The notes under the pieces are model-generated. The model ran no database searches and was not told the DNA's origin. It saw only the letters and a program-made list of their open reading frames with translations. Below are positions 34,401-50,870 of a DNA stretch of 64,000 nt, in pieces; the stretch's first letter is position 1, and the number at the start of each line of letters is the position of its first letter. The DNA lies in the NCBI GenBank assembly GCA_907165135.1, contig OU015567.1, positions 15,195,001 through 15,259,000 on the forward strand, read 5' to 3'. Position numbers and translations under genes: made by a program. This DNA is from Oikopleura dioica. Its lineage: Eukaryota > Chordata > Appendicularia > Copelata > Oikopleuridae.

Positions 34401-37062
34401 TCAAGTCAGCGAAGCTCGAAGAATTTCTCCCGACTTCAAATGTTTCCAAGCTTCAATTCGCAGATGTAAAAGACGGAATTTCTCCAAAATCGAGCGCATC
34501 AAAGACTCTTTCATTGCCAAAACTACCAATAACTCCAATGCGATCGCCCAAAGACTTTCATAAAGCGAGAGTCATAAACATGAACCTTGACCTAACAGAT
34601 ATGACGCTCGTGCCGAAAATCAACCGTCGAAGATCGGAAAGCCACAGCTTCACTTCCACTCGATCAGGCCGGGATGATTCGTATACAATTCTCACCGCCA
34701 AGTGTCTCGTCGATCAAGCTGGCGTTCTCCTTGAAATTTCCGAAGCAACCGACGAAAACTATCGCGTTCAAATACCCTCTGTTGGTCCTGTCCAAATCAC
34801 TCCACTCCTAGAAGAAGTCTTCGACCGAGCATGTCGCGAGCAACAATGGTTATTAGCGCGCGAACTTGCTGGTTATTTGAACAAGCCACTTCCAGGGCTA
34901 GATCAAGCGGTTACAGACATCCTTGTGCGCCAAAAAAGCATCACCGTTGGTCTGCCGCCGGACAGTCGCGAAACGACAATCGACAAGCCACTTCAGTCGG
35001 GTGAGATCGAAGCTATGATACTCGAGGCGTGTGGCGATGGCGACGTCGCTATCCTGCAACAGGAAGTTATTCTGTGTTCGGGTTCTAAGTTTTGACAGGG
35101 CTATTCGGAACAGTCTTTATTGAATTATTTTCTTAATGTTCGAAATCGACCTCCCGCGTTTTTCCCGGAATTTTCGCTGGCAAAAGGCAGGAAATAACTG
35201 CTTTGAACCCACGTCAAGTATTTGGCGATGTTGATCCGTGGGCAACCAACTCTATTTAACGATTTACTTCGTCTCCGGGTCGGACTTATTGTGCAGGTGC
35301 TTGCTTCCGAGTTGGCCAGACTTTTCGATTGTTCTGGACGCGAAGCATCGTCATGCCTTTTAGCTCTGCCACCTTCTGAATTAAAGGTATTTCTGAAACA
35401 ACTAGAATAGACGTAAGTCTGCGGTCTCGCACTTTCGAGTCTCTATTTTTCATTATGTAATGAAGCGCTTATATGCAGAGTTAATAAAGAGCCCTATTCA
35501 AGGCACTTCTACACTCTCTCCTTTCTGGTCACGAGATAGCAATCGCCCAAGACGGCAAAAAAGGAATCCGAGCAAGGTCAAATTCAAGAACTCGTCGTGG
35601 ATCTATCGTTTCTCCCTTTACCGAGCGCGGACGAAAAATGCCCAACGAAGCCAATTCCTCAAATCGGACTAGAAGTGGCGATCGTCTAAGTCGTCAGGAC
35701 TCGACGCATCAATCCCTCATGCTGACTCTTGGAGGCCTCAACTCGGAAATAGTCGTTGAAGATCCAGGACAGAGGGCTGGATCGTGGCTTCGGCGAAGAC
35801 AATTAGACGGAGCTTTAAATCGCGTTGCCACAGACTTTTACAGGAAATTGGTCTGAGTTTTGTAAGATCTAGTCTTAACTGATCGGCTTGTCAGTTTCTA
35901 CAGATACTGAAAAAAGAATGACCAAGGTCAGTCGAGTTTGGCAAGTACTCGCCCGCTGTCATGGGCTTCAAATTGGAGGCAGACTAATACAGGTGAATGC
36001 ATCAGGAGTGTTTGCTCCAGTAAGCCCAACTTACAGGCGAATTACTTGTGGCTTCTGTTTCAGTTGTCACCCGATTCTGAGATTTGAGAATCTATTTACC
36101 AGTCATTCTTTCGTCAATGAACGCATTATTATTTAAAATATTTGAACAATTACGAATTCATATTCACAAAAAACTGCCTTTTAACGCTTCAAAAATGACG
36201 TCTAATTACGATATTCTCGCACTTAAAAAGCATTTAGGGGACGGTTACCAGGGAAATGACCTCGAGTGAACTAAAATTCGCGCTTCTCGTCGAAAATACA
36301 CTAAATGGAATTCCGGAGCCAGAAAGAAGGCAAATGGTGGTCGAAGCACTTTCTGTTCTTTCTATGCTCGCTTCTTTTCAGGTAATTTTTTATGAGGATT
36401 GATTTTTAATTCTGATAAGACAAAAGTTAACGTTGAATGGATAATTGATGTGGACGTCATTCTCAGTCTAGGAAAGGTTCAAGATAAATAATCTAACTAT
36501 CAATTTAAATAGCAATTTGACAGATAATATTGCTCAAAAGTCCTTCAAAGCAGTATTTGTATCTTCCAGTCGAAAGGGGACTGATTAACCCTAGCCCTAA
36601 CCAAACAGAACCAATCCAAACCAAACCAAACCTAGTCAAAACGGGACTGATTCACACAAACCCTAACCCTAACCTTAACCCTAACCCAGTTCCGCATAAA
36701 AATGACTTGATACAACGATAGATCGCTGTAATTTTGAATGTTATTTTTCATTTTGAAAGCGATAACTTCAAAACAAACTATCGTTCATACTTTGATTTGA
36801 AGCCAAATAAAACTAATCCGCCGACTACTTTTGAACTCGCTCCCTCATTTTTTTCAAAATCTTGAACGCATCGACAGCTGAGCAATTTTTCCGGGAAGAT
36901 CAAATTCTGGAAGGCATTCAGAGCGACGTGAGCCACGAGGACTTTTACGATTCTGCTCCGACTGGAAGATTCGGGACAATGGCGTATCTCGTCCGCGCAT
37001 GTACGGATATTCTGGAGAAAGAAGCCGAGCAAGGAGAATCCAAGCATTGTGCTGTGCAATAA
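31457..37062 (+). CDS. PHKA: Phosphorylase b kinase regulatory subunit alpha
   Basis: Regulatory subunit of the kinase that activates glycogen phosphorylase. Clear exons: 31457-31612, 31683-31967, 32007-32430, from 32476, to 33068, 33202-33368, from 33952, about 34352-35076, about 35219-35400, about 35550-35855, about 35940-35993, about 36248-36379, about 36865-37062. Family landmarks in order: [173 protein letters not shown]. It ends in CAVQ, a farnesylation box like CAMQ of vertebrate alpha subunits. [10 protein letters not shown] and the tail favour alpha over beta. A linker has RRGS-type phosphosites. Two introns are GA-AG. Confidence 0.92.
33420..33701 (-). CDS. Small secreted protein nested antisense in a PHKA intron
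   Basis: Single open frame of 93 codons on the strand opposite PHKA, entirely inside its 583-nt intron 33369-33951. The start at 33701 gives a textbook signal peptide ([15 protein letters not shown]). The mature part reads [20 protein letters not shown] and later [15 protein letters not shown]. An in-frame ATG 45 nt upstream would add a basic hydrophobic stretch. No family recognised. Lack of splicing and small size keep confidence moderate. Confidence 0.45.
   Translation of the reverse strand: MKIVLFFPFANLCSGYYIFQAYRVDRHTAISLYDQEENWMPPVFQRPTRMPENLLKSSLSDEISSLVRSGMKICTNMKNQLNEKWRISHQKAF
36585..36695. repeat. Interstitial telomere-like CCCTAA repeats in a PHKA intron
   Basis: Begins with variant words (ACCAAACC, AACCAATCC) and passes into CCCTAACCCTAACCTTAACC near 36660-36690. 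It lies within the penultimate intron of PHKA. Confidence 0.8.
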
Positions 37063-37512
37063 ATATAATCCAATATTGTGAAATCAGGAGCAAGATGAGC
37101 AAGGGTCGGAATACGATCCTTTTGGCCCTGGTCCGTCTTTTTAAAGACTTTGTTGTCCACCCATTGAAGCATTGTATTCTATTTCGCTGTGTGAAAAACT
37201 CAATCAAACCTCTGCCTATTTTTTACTCACGCGATCCTGCAGGCTATACGGGGCAATTCAGAGAAGGGAACATAAAAGAAGATCAAATTGGGCAATAAAC
37301 TTTTCAAAAATTTTCAGGAAGCGATGCGGAAGTTGAAATCGAAATTTGGTATTTGCTTTTGAGCATTTGTGGGAGAATAATTTTTATGGCGCTTTTCAGA
37401 TTTTAATTTCATCTAAATTTTATATCTCGCATTTTTCATGCCAATTTACTACTGTTTCAGATACAGAAGTAGAGTGCCAACCCGCTGTGTTTGCCACTTA
37501 TCTACTAAAGTA

Positions 37513-38930
37513 CTACCAAAGGTCTTGATAATTTTTAATAAGAGAACTTCTCTCTTCTATCGTCTCCATAGAAAATCGGAATAAATATTTGAATGGCTTC
37601 TCGCATCCATAAGGAGCTTCATTTCTGTCCCCTTTGCTAAAGGCAGAGTAGAATTGGCCTTGAAAAAGAGATTGAAAGAACGCCACTGCGTGGTCAAAAT
37701 AATAATCACGCGGGATCGAGGAATTTTCGACAATCCAGACAGCACGAGAGAATTTGAAGACAACAGTTGCATTAGCTCCAAACAATGTGAGTAGACGCAC
37801 GGTTACTCTTGAATACTTGCTCAAGCCCACGCCGCGGGGCGAATCATACAGGCCCCGAATTTAACTTATTTTCAAGTTTACGACTTTAAAAGTAATTCTA
37901 TTTACAGAAGCGTAAGAAGCGTAATACTCGTGCCTACAGGCAATTTTCGAGTGCTATAATTGAGTTATTCCTACAGTAAATATTTCTACACTTGAAACAG
38001 GAACAGTAGTGAGGACGCGCGCAAACAGATTTGCGCATTTCGTCTCCGCCCAAATCTCAGCTAAATAAATTCCCAAGCTAAAGCCGCTGGCAAACACTAT
38101 TTGAATTGAGTCCAAATTACAGTTTTCCTCTTGTATCTGCCAGGCCGTCTTTGATGCAACTTTTATTGACCTCGGACCGTAGAACATGAATATCTGGCCT
38201 GTAATAATAAAAGTGTCCAGTGGTTTAACCAGCGAAACCAAATTCTCAGTGGCTTACTGTCCGTATTCAGATCCTTGTCCAAGAGAGCTCCGATTAAATA
38301 TTAAATTCTCACTTAAAAATTTAAAATTTAAAGGGAGATTAACTTTCTTAAAGGAATACCTAAAGACCCTTATTCTATTCGCTGCGTTATCAGTATTTGC
38401 GAAGAGCGCGAATAAACATTTTCCGGTTCCGACGTTCTCTGAAGTTTGGATCACTTCTATCACCTGATATGAAGTTGATCATTCTTTGCTCCGCCATCCA
38501 TCAAAACTGTCCAACACGTAGCGATACGATGCTCTACCTTTAATACAGTAAAAGCCGATCGGATGCGACTAAAGAAACGGCGGACTTCCGGGCGCCGTCA
38601 AAATTTGAATTCGTATTTGATCGTCTTTACTGATTGAAAACACTTTTATACTTTGACTTTTTGAGCATATTATTTAAGCGTAGACTTGATGGCCCCATTG
38701 AACACTTGTTTTCTTCTTTGAAATACAGTAAGGTAGGGCGTTTGAAGATCCAACGGGGAAACGACCCCTCAAATAGAGCTTTGGTCTTCAACAAATTTAC
38801 CCGAGGCTTGGAGAAAAGAGCACAGTTGACACAATCTTACAATCCAGGACACGATATTATTGATAGGTCTAATTCCCAGCTGTCAGTTTTTGATCCAAAA
38901 CTACACTGTATCTTCGTCGCTACCTTATAA
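37513..38930 (-). CDS. Unrecognised multi-exon gene
   Basis: Several minus-strand segments look coding and are bounded by splice-like sites: about 38850-38690 (FPRWIFKRPTLLYFKEENK), about 38640-38580 (DDQIRIQILTAPGSPP), about 38575-38480 (SHPIGFYCIKV, MDGGAKNDQLHI), 38463-38252 (VIEVIQTSENVGTGKCLFAL), about 38195-38120 (QPDIHVLRSEVNKSC), about 38085-37985 (FSLGIYLAEIWAETKCANLF) and 37830-37513 (KYSRVTVRLLTLFG, SIPRDYYFDHAVAFF). Introns would be 25-60 nt. I could not fix the start or all phases, and I do not recognise the product. The gene would be convergent with PHKA. Confidence 0.35.
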
Positions 38931-39119
38931 TTTTCTGGAAAGAACGTCAGAATATTCCATTTTGAAAATGTCTACACATCAGCTTAGTCCGGAAAAATCC
39001 TTATATAATAGAAGTCTATGGCTTGGCACTCAATTCTGTCGCGGATTATCGAAACTCATTCTATGGAAATCCGCTTATAGAAAAATGAGTTTCTGTGGTT
39101 AACCACTTAGTACGCTACT

Positions 39120-43711
<4,592 letters not shown>

Positions 43712-45907
43712 AGCTTTTCCTGAAGCCAATTGCTTGAAAGAAAAAATCGATGAATTTTAATTTATTTCAAAAAAAAAATTAATCCTGAACATAAAAAAAC
43801 AGTAGCTGGGCTTGTCGCTGTCCTAACAACTTACAGTAGCTTTAGCCATTACTGACCTGGGCATAATGCATAAGCTACAGGCCTTGATCATCATAAGACA
43901 ATTTCAAAAGGACAAATTTTCATTTTTCCTCCTTTGGGGTGGTCTTATAATGAGCACGGTCTGCAAAATGCCTAAAAACACTTCTCAACATTTTCAAAAA
44001 AAAAGAATAATTTCTTCCGAAAATTTCTTTTCGAAGCGATTCTTCTTATGGTTGCATAATCTTTCCCCTTCTATAACAAAAAGGTTCACTCTTGTTTCTT
44101 TTCTACCTGTAAAAAGCGCTTCGTAACCCTGTACAGAACTATTTTCGACCTAAAATGCTGAGTTCTCCTGCATAAACCTCAATAAATGCAAATGTTTTTT
44201 GTCAAGAAGACTTTGTAGAATTTCAAAAAATGTCAGCGGCAAGACGTTTTCTAAACTACTATTGTCATTAAGTTTGGGCACGTCACTCCAGCTGCCTGGT
44301 GATCGGCCCTAGAAACGATGCGCCCCGGGCTGCGCAAATTTGAGCAAAAAATCTTCATTGTTTCCAAAAGCATAAAAAACTAATCAAAGCGGAAAATTTC
44401 CGTAAATTAAAGTCGCCTTACTTTACGCATAAAAATCGTAAAGGTCGAACAGGAGCGCAGTCATTCCGGAATAGTTTGTTACGGAAACGAGTAAAATTTT
44501 CATTCTATATATTGCTATAAAACGTTTCGATTTGGTTTTCTATGTAGCGCAGTAATCAACAGGAGAGACAAAAATAATCGGTTGCCAAGATTGATATCCA
44601 TTCGCAACAACATCGATCGAAGCGATATTCTCTTCGGAATCTTTTACTAAGTTCTCAATAATCATATTCGCTTGATTATAAGATGCTGCTATTATTTAGA
44701 GGTTAGGGTTAGGGTTAGGGTTGGATAAATATTACACAATCATCAGCAGACATTGAAACCTTGTCCTAAAGTAATTTTGTGAATCCGCGACAAATCTTCG
44801 TCCCAGCCGGGAAAAAAAAGTAAAGTTGTCAATTAGTTTCGCTGATAAAACAAATACTTTCTAAATAGGAAGAAAAGTTTCAAAGCAAAAAGGAATGAAT
44901 TTTTGGTTGCTCAATCGCATTTGCATCCGTCTCTGTTACTTCTTCAATTACCATTGTGAGCGATCTCTGGAAGAGAAAAAGCTTTTCTGAAGATAGTTTG
45001 AAAATTATCGAAATGGACTTTACTGCTCGCTCTGACAGTTCGACAGCTTGCTCTTTCGACTAATTCGTCTACCATTAGCCACTACCCTGTGCTTATAAAG
45101 TACAAAGGTCGCATTTGAAACCGTCAATCGCATAAAGAATTGTCATTACTTCAAAAGACAACATTTTCTTCGAGAACTCATGAATTAAAAAATCCGGGGT
45201 CTCTGAGACTCATGACTCCGAGACTTTGAAATCAAGGAGGAAACAGTAGCAGCAGTTGTTTTTAACTTTGACAAACCATAAGCGCCCGTTTTTGAAAGCA
45301 CGCTTCGATTTTAATGACATTCTTTCTAGTGCCTACTGCAAAACAACAGTTGCAAAATGCCAAGTGCGCAGCACCAAAGCTCCTCTTAGGCCAGCTGTGT
45401 GCCAGGACTCCTCCATGATTCTCTCTTTTTATGTTTATTTGCAACGCAGTGCTTTCTCTTATCTTTTACGTTACATCTTTATTTTAAGATACTGTCCACA
45501 CTTTTTCCAGAATCATGAGGAGGAAATGGCAGACACTTGGAACTAAATTTTGTCAGCAGCCCAAGCGGCTGCCCCTTTCTAACAAAATCGAATATTCAGA
45601 TCAAGCTCTGAAAATTGGAATGCCAACTTGGAACTAGCACTTCAAAGAACACTGTCGTTCTTGTCTGAAATGTTCCAAGTGAGCACTTCCAAGTTTGCGA
45701 AGGATCATCAAACACCTGGCTTATCAAACGCCATGATAGAGGTATCAGATCTAAGATCTCGCTAATAGACCTTAATGAACAGCTTCATGAAATCAACCCC
45801 ACCTGCTTCAAAATGATGATGGCGCCAATTCTCCGGCATATAAGCAACCCCGATTTAATTCAAATCATCAAAACAAAACAAAAACCGCAACAACAACAAC
45901 GACGAAA
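43712..45907. other. Intergenic, no gene seen
   Basis: About 2.2 kb of AT-rich sequence. The frames at 43866-44126 and 45256-45546 lack start context, splice partners and family resemblance. Holds the short telomeric tract at 44.7 kb. Confidence 0.4.
44699..44724. repeat. Short TTAGGG tract
   Basis: Four near-perfect TTAGGG units, ending TTGG. Confidence 0.9.
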
Positions 45908-46171
45908 ATGTCCGCTTCTGCTATCCTCATAAACGAATCTGACATGGAAAAGTTCCTCTCCTCAACTCTTAAAAAAGTCGAAGTCTCCAGAAGATCCAGA
46001 AAAACCACGGCGTCAAGAAACCAGAGGACATTCCTACAGAAGCGTAAAATGCAGAAAATCTGCGAATACAAAATGCGCCAGGATGTTTACAATAACAATT
46101 TATCGTCAATCGCCTCTGTCTTCAAAAGACTGTTATCGTATGGATCTGTCGATGAAGGAACCCCTGTTTGA
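45908..46171 (+). CDS. Small basic protein, 87 aa, unrecognised
   Basis: Single-exon frame starting MSASAILINESDMEKFLS with basic segments (EVSRRSRKTTASRNQR, LQKRKMQKICEYKMRQD) and a predicted helix. Good start context (GACGAAAATG) after a CAACAACAACA leader. It converges on the gene ending at 46259, leaving 88 bp between stops. Function unknown. Confidence 0.45.
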   Translation: MSASAILINESDMEKFLSSTLKKVEVSRRSRKTTASRNQRTFLQKRKMQKICEYKMRQDVYNNNLSSIASVFKRLLSYGSVDEGTPV

Positions 46172-46258
46172 GATGGCGCTTCCTGTGTTTGTACATTTAT
46201 TCTGTAAATTTTCAATACAATCTATCTATGAAATCAAGCTCTTTTTATTATTCTTTAA

Positions 46259-46930
46259 TCACAAGTTCAGGCGTTTGAGGAAGTTTATGGTCGACTCGCG
46301 GGGAGGAACAGGGGTCTTGGTCGGGTAAATCGGTTTCAACTTCGGAACAGCGAAGTATTGTCTGTACCTCTTTGTCATTTTTGCTTCGGAGGGTCGGTTT
46401 ATATAATCTTTGTTCCAATACTGAAAATATTTTTTATTTCTCAAAAGTTAAAAAATGAAATCACCGCTGAATTTCTAGCATTTCTCCTAGGTGTGGCACC
46501 GTCGCTAAAGGGAACGTTTAAACTTCTTTGAACGCTGATATCTCTTTCTCGCCGCAACTGTAGCGTGGGAATCGGTCTTGATAGATGAAGGGATTGGTGT
46601 AAAGAGTGTCCGGATTCGGATGCGACCGAGTATTCGACCGAAACGTGGCTTAGACGATCCCAGTTTGACTGAAATAACGAATTACTAATTTGAAAATTTT
46701 TGATTTGGGTAGGAAACCTGAGTCAGGATCCTGAAAGAGTTCCAAGAAAGAAACGGCTCTTGCAGGACCCTGACTCAGGCTTTCTACACAGGTTTCCTGG
46801 GCTAACAAACCTGAGCTAGTGGAAATTCGTTGAACCTCTCCCTTGACAATCTGAGCCTCATTCTTTGCTCCTTTTCCGCGCGAATCTCTTTGAAATACTT
46901 CGCCTGTTGATGCAAACTGTAGTAGCTCAT
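46259..46930 (-). CDS. Unrecognised basic protein, 161 aa
   Basis: Three exons, 46930-46811, 46668-46465 and 46420-46259, are all phase 0 with GT-AG introns. Starts MSYYSLHQQAKYFKEIRAEK, a charged helix; middle SNWDRLSHVSVEYSVASESG; end PKLKPIYPTKTPVPPRESTI. The proline/tyrosine-rich, basic composition resembles small axoneme or microtubule-inner proteins, but I cannot name one. Intron 1 contains a CTGAGTCAGGG-family element. Confidence 0.6.
46704..46800. mobile_element. Foldback element, CTGAGTCAGGG family, intronic
   Basis: GGAAACCTGAGTCAGGATCC at left, GGACCCTGACTCAGGC then TTTCTACACAGG at right, with AAGAG/CTCTT inner arms. Inside intron 1 of the 46259-46930 gene. Confidence 0.75.
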
Positions 46931-47204
46931 CACCTCCTGCGTGAAACCACACTGTCTTTCATGAAATAAACCGCCTCGTTCTGGAGCGCGGATCCAGCTT
47001 ATTCAGAAGAGATCAAAATCTTTTTATTCCTTTCGTTTTCTCTGAAAATGTTTGCGATTCTATTGTGCCAGGCGGCTGTGTGTCCTCAAGCGTTAGAATA
47101 TTTGCCATAAATGGTTTTGTTAGCTACACTCCGGATGTTGTTCAGACTTCTGTGTACTTCTATTTGCGCGGTTTTCAACGATTAATTCGAAATAAATGCG
47201 GAAG

Positions 47205-47310
47205 CCTGTGAAGAAAACTTGAGTCAGAAATCCTTCAAGAGTTTGTATGAAAAGCCGCGTAGCTGCTTTTTAAAAAAACGAAGCCGCATAGCGGCTTCGC
47301 CAAGATTAAC
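47205..47310. mobile_element. Decayed CTGAGTCAGGG-family element
   Basis: Left end GAAAACTTGAGTCAGAAATC; core GAAAAGCCGCGTAGCTGC and GAAGCCGCATAGCGGCTTCG. The right end is not found. Confidence 0.5.
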
Positions 47311-47420
47311 ATCACAATTTATTTTTTGAGCTTTTGAGATGGACACGAACGCAGATTATGGATCGCAGATCTTGAGCAAGTCCGTCACAATCAGCCTAAT
47401 TTTAATTATATTTTTATTTA

Positions 47421-47677
47421 CTCGCAAGTACCAATGCATTGGCCTTTCTGTGCCCATGTTTTTGGTAACTTTATTACGCATCATGTGATTTATACACTGA
47501 TCGACCGAAACAAACGTTTATTTTTTGTCACTTTTTTTGAGGAACTTCTTCAAGAAATTCTAAAAAGTGACAAAAAATAAAAGTTTGTTTCGGTCGATCA
47601 GGGCATAAATCACATGATGCGTAATTAAGTTACTAAAAACACGGGTACAGAAGGCCAGTGCATTGGTACGTGCGAGA
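47421..47677. mobile_element. Large near-perfect palindrome
   Basis: Ends CTCGCAAGTACCAATGCATT and its complement CAGTGCATTGGTACGTGCGAG. The arms run almost to the centre through CACATGATG and CTGATCGACCGAAACAAAC, meeting at about 47545. A single-molecule hairpin of about 125-bp stem is possible. No coding capacity. Confidence 0.8.
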
Positions 47678-47845
47678 ATAGTGCGGTTCTGGGCGGCGGC
47701 GGGTCGCGCTCGCCCTGAAGGCGCAGGATTGGCCGAAGCCTAACTCATCTCAATACGAATTTGCACCACATCGCGCACCACCATAAAACAGAGCCAGAGA
47801 ATAAATTCCAGAGAACGAAGGAAAAAGAAGCTTGAAAGATCAAAA

Positions 47846-49638
47846 ATGGGAGGAAGAAGAAAAGGTCGAGATCCAAATCATGGCAACTCGACCATGGTTA
47901 AAATGCGCAGATTTATGGTGCAGGTAAATTTTATCAAAATTTTTCTAGTTGGTACTTTTTCGTTTTTATGTTTACGTAAAAAAGGATCTTTGATTTTTGA
48001 GAGATCCAAAGATGGGCAGGGGTAGACAGAATTATTGCATAAAAAATATGCATGATGCCTATCATAAAAATATTCAAGAGGTTGCAATAAGTCTCAATTG
48101 GAAATAGGTGTCCCCTTTTTAAAGGATTTAAAATTCCTCAGAAAAGACCCCATTTTTAAGGTTTTTAAAACGACTGGGCTCGGCAACCTGCAAAGAAAAA
48201 AACTATAGCCAGAATATCTTTTAGACCCTGACTCAGGTTTTCTACACAGGCTGCCGAGCCCAGTGCCTCGGGTTTTTTGCAACAAATATCTGTTAAAAAG
48301 GAGACCCTAGGTACTTTGGAATCCGTTAAAAAAGGGGCATCTTTGAAGAACTTTCCCGTTGAAATGAGACCCTTTTTATTTTATAATCAAGTTTTCAGAC
48401 GAAAAAAGCCGAAATCACGAAGTACAAAGAACTGGACCCGATCATCCTGGCAAATCTTTGGACGCTGTGCCAAATCACCATGGCTAAATTGAAATTTCCG
48501 ATCGAAAAGGATAATAACTTGCCCTTCCCTTTTGCTTATTTATTGTTTTAACAGCTAGCTGTATTCGTTTTATTATCCGGGAAATAATTGCCTGTGAACT
48601 CGGGCGTTTCTACAACAAAGAATCTGTAATTGAGCTGCTTCTTGATCGACACACGCTCGCGGGCAAGTTTCCACCTGAGACGCACAAGAAATGCATGCAC
48701 ATTCGAAATATGAAGGACATTACTGAACTCACTTTGGTCATCAACCCAAATCACAAAAAGGAGCTCCAGCCAGTTACCATGTTGAATGGAACTTCTACAG
48801 TCGCTGGCACTGAAGATGGATCGCCTTATCACTGCCCAATTACGGGACTGGAGATGAATGGAAGATACAGATTCGTGTTCTTTTTGACTTGTGGTTGTGT
48901 TGTATCAGGTAGTTTTTCATCTACCATTTGTTCCCCTTTCGCCCACTACAGTCAAAAAGATATCAGTACAAAATATTGAATTTCAGAGCGCGCATATCAA
49001 AATGTAACCGATGGAATGTGCCCAAAGTGCGGCACTGCTTACGGAAAGACGGATTGCGTCGATATCAACCCAGTCGCCGAAGAGCGCAAAACCAGAGCTA
49101 AAGAAAACATGGAAGATCGACGACTTCGATTAAAAGAAGGTACAGACAATGAAATTTCTCTCGTCCTACTCCTTGATCTTCTTTTCAGCAAAAAGAGATG
49201 CAAAGTTGCGCGAAAAAGTAGGAGATGCGGGCGATGTATCGAAAGAAGATCACATTGCTGCGTGGCTGAGTACTGCAAATGCGGACAGAAGAGGATCCAG
49301 CAGCTCGTCGGTTGATACTGGCATTTCCGACACGCGAAGACTGTCGATGGTCAGTGCTCTAAGCGCAGGTGGATCAATCGGAGAAGCGGAAGATAAACAG
49401 GCACGAAAACGCAGACTTGAAGGTAAACGAGAGCTTGATCTCTTCATTATCACTTGTCTTTTTAGCTTGGGCTAAAGAAGAACGCCGAAAAAGCCTGGGC
49501 GACGAGGAAAAGGCGAAGAAAATCCGCCTGATCAAAGAGCAACTGTTGAAAAAGAAACGCGCCCTGATTGCTGCCCGAATAAACGAAGAATCGTCCGACT
49601 CGTCAGATTCGTCCGATTGTTCTTCTGACAGCGATTAA
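47846..49638 (+). CDS. RTF2: Replication termination factor 2 (Rtf2) homologue
   Basis: Exons 47846-47923, from 48399, 48555-48908, 48987-49139, 49189-49422, 49466-49638. Landmarks of the Rtf2 U-box-like/RING fold: DPIILANLWTLCQIT (family WNYCTLS), IACELGRFYNKESVIELLLD, HIRNMKDITEL, YHCPITGLEMNGRYRFVFFL, CGCVVSERAY, MCPKCGTAYGKTDCVDINP. The C-terminal tail is charged and ends in a Ser/Asp run (DSSDSSDCSSDSD). Rtf2 acts in the nucleus at stalled or terminating replication forks and in splicing. The exon 2/3 junction near 48500-48554 has no GT donor in frame; a GA or other donor is likely. Intron 1 has a foldback element. First of four co-oriented genes. Confidence 0.85.
48170..48265. mobile_element. 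Foldback element, CTGAGTCAGGG family, intronic
   Basis: GGGCTCGGCAACCTG at left; ACCCTGACTCAGGTTTTC then TACACAGGCTGCCGAGCCC at right. In intron 1 of RTF2. The surrounding intron also has two similar AAAAGG...GGGGTC segments in inverted order. Confidence 0.75.
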
Positions 49639-49873
49639 CTCTTTTGAGTCAAGTTCTGACTGCCATTTACATATTTCCCGATGAGAAATGCATAACGACA
49701 AACGATCGAGTATGCTTTCAGAAATCTGCTTTGCCGCGAATCTGGTGTACACTGACTAACTGAGCGAATTTGAAATCCTGGTGTCCTTTGTTCCCATTTT
49801 CCTTATTTCTTCAATTCCAAAGCGACTATTCATTTATCCAAAGCACTCATTTAACTTTTCAGAAATTGATTCA

Positions 49874-50709
49874 ATGGAAAAGTTCGCGGGGACTATCGCG
49901 ATAGTGACGGGCGGATCTGCCGGCATTGGAAAAGCGTTGATAAAACGACTTTTGGATAAATCTGTGGATCTGACTGTGGTGGGACTTGCAAGAAGGCCAA
50001 TTGAAGAGTTCGCTTCATTCAGCAATTTTCGTGGTTTTCAATGCGACGTTTCCAAAGCAGATCAAGTTCAAGCCGTCATTTCGTCGATTCAGCGGGAGTT
50101 TCCTGGGAAATCTGTCCAGCTCTTAGTCAATAATGCTGGGCATGGAAAGCCTCTTCCATTGCTTGACCATTCTTCTTTGAATGACTCCTGTACGATCAAA
50201 GTGGATAGCTTAGAAGATGTCTCGTCCGTGTACGCATCCCAACTCAATACGAACGTCCTTGGGTTGTCTCTCATGACAAGAGCTGTAAGTTCGCCTCGTT
50301 AAAAAATGAATTTTCATAATTTCAGGTCTCAAAATTGATGGACCATCAAAAATGCGGCAACATCATCAACATAAACTCAATGTCCGGGCAGCGTGTCGTC
50401 CCAACACCGAATTCGCACATGTACTCAGCGACAAAGTTCGCCGTTACTGCTCTTACAGAAGGAACGCGCCAGGAGCTCCGTCAGATTAATTCGTCAATCA
50501 GAGCGAACCAGATCTCTCCTGGCTACGTGGATACTGACTTCTTCCAGGCATTCAGCATGGAGGAGGGATACCAGGAGAAGATGAAGGAGATTGTCAAGAC
50601 CGCCATCACTTCTGAAGACATCGTAAATTCGATCATGCTGTGCGTCGAGGCGCAACCAGGCTGCCAGATTGGAGATATTCAAATGCGCCCGACTGTTCAG
50701 AAGTTGTGA
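49874..50709 (+). CDS. Short-chain dehydrogenase/reductase, DHRS11-like
   Basis: Two exons (49874-50284, 50326-50709), 264 aa, normal SDR size. NAD(P)-binding TGGSAGIG near residue 15, LLVNNAG, catalytic serine in NINSMSGQRV, YSATK active-site Tyr and Lys, then ALTEGTRQELR and the C-terminal IGDIQMRPT, which is characteristic of DHRS11 (17-beta/3-beta-hydroxysteroid reductase, cytosolic NADPH enzyme). An in-frame insert KPLPLLDHSSLNDSCTIKV lies before the active site. A TTTTCAG sits 12 nt upstream of the ATG and could be a spliced-leader acceptor. Sits 235 bp after RTF2 and 161 bp before the RTF2-like gene. Confidence 0.88.
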
Positions 50710-50870
50710 TCATTGACAAGCCATGAATGGCTTTTAATTTTTCATTTCACCGTGATTTTCTTGATTTTTAATTCTTTCTCTTCAATGATACGCCAATATT
50801 TCTCCATAGCGAATCAAAATCGAAATTCTGATATTTAGAATCGTAAATCGGTAAAAACTATCGCTCGAAA

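Larger units (their letters stand above)
46931..47845. other. Intergenic, repeats only
   Basis: Between two divergent genes. Contains a half foldback at 47205-47310 and a large palindrome at 47421-47677. No coding frame supported. Confidence 0.45.

Noticed and set aside
45256-45546. 96-codon plus frame
   Set aside because: No family features, poor start context, and an equally long antisense frame suggests chance.
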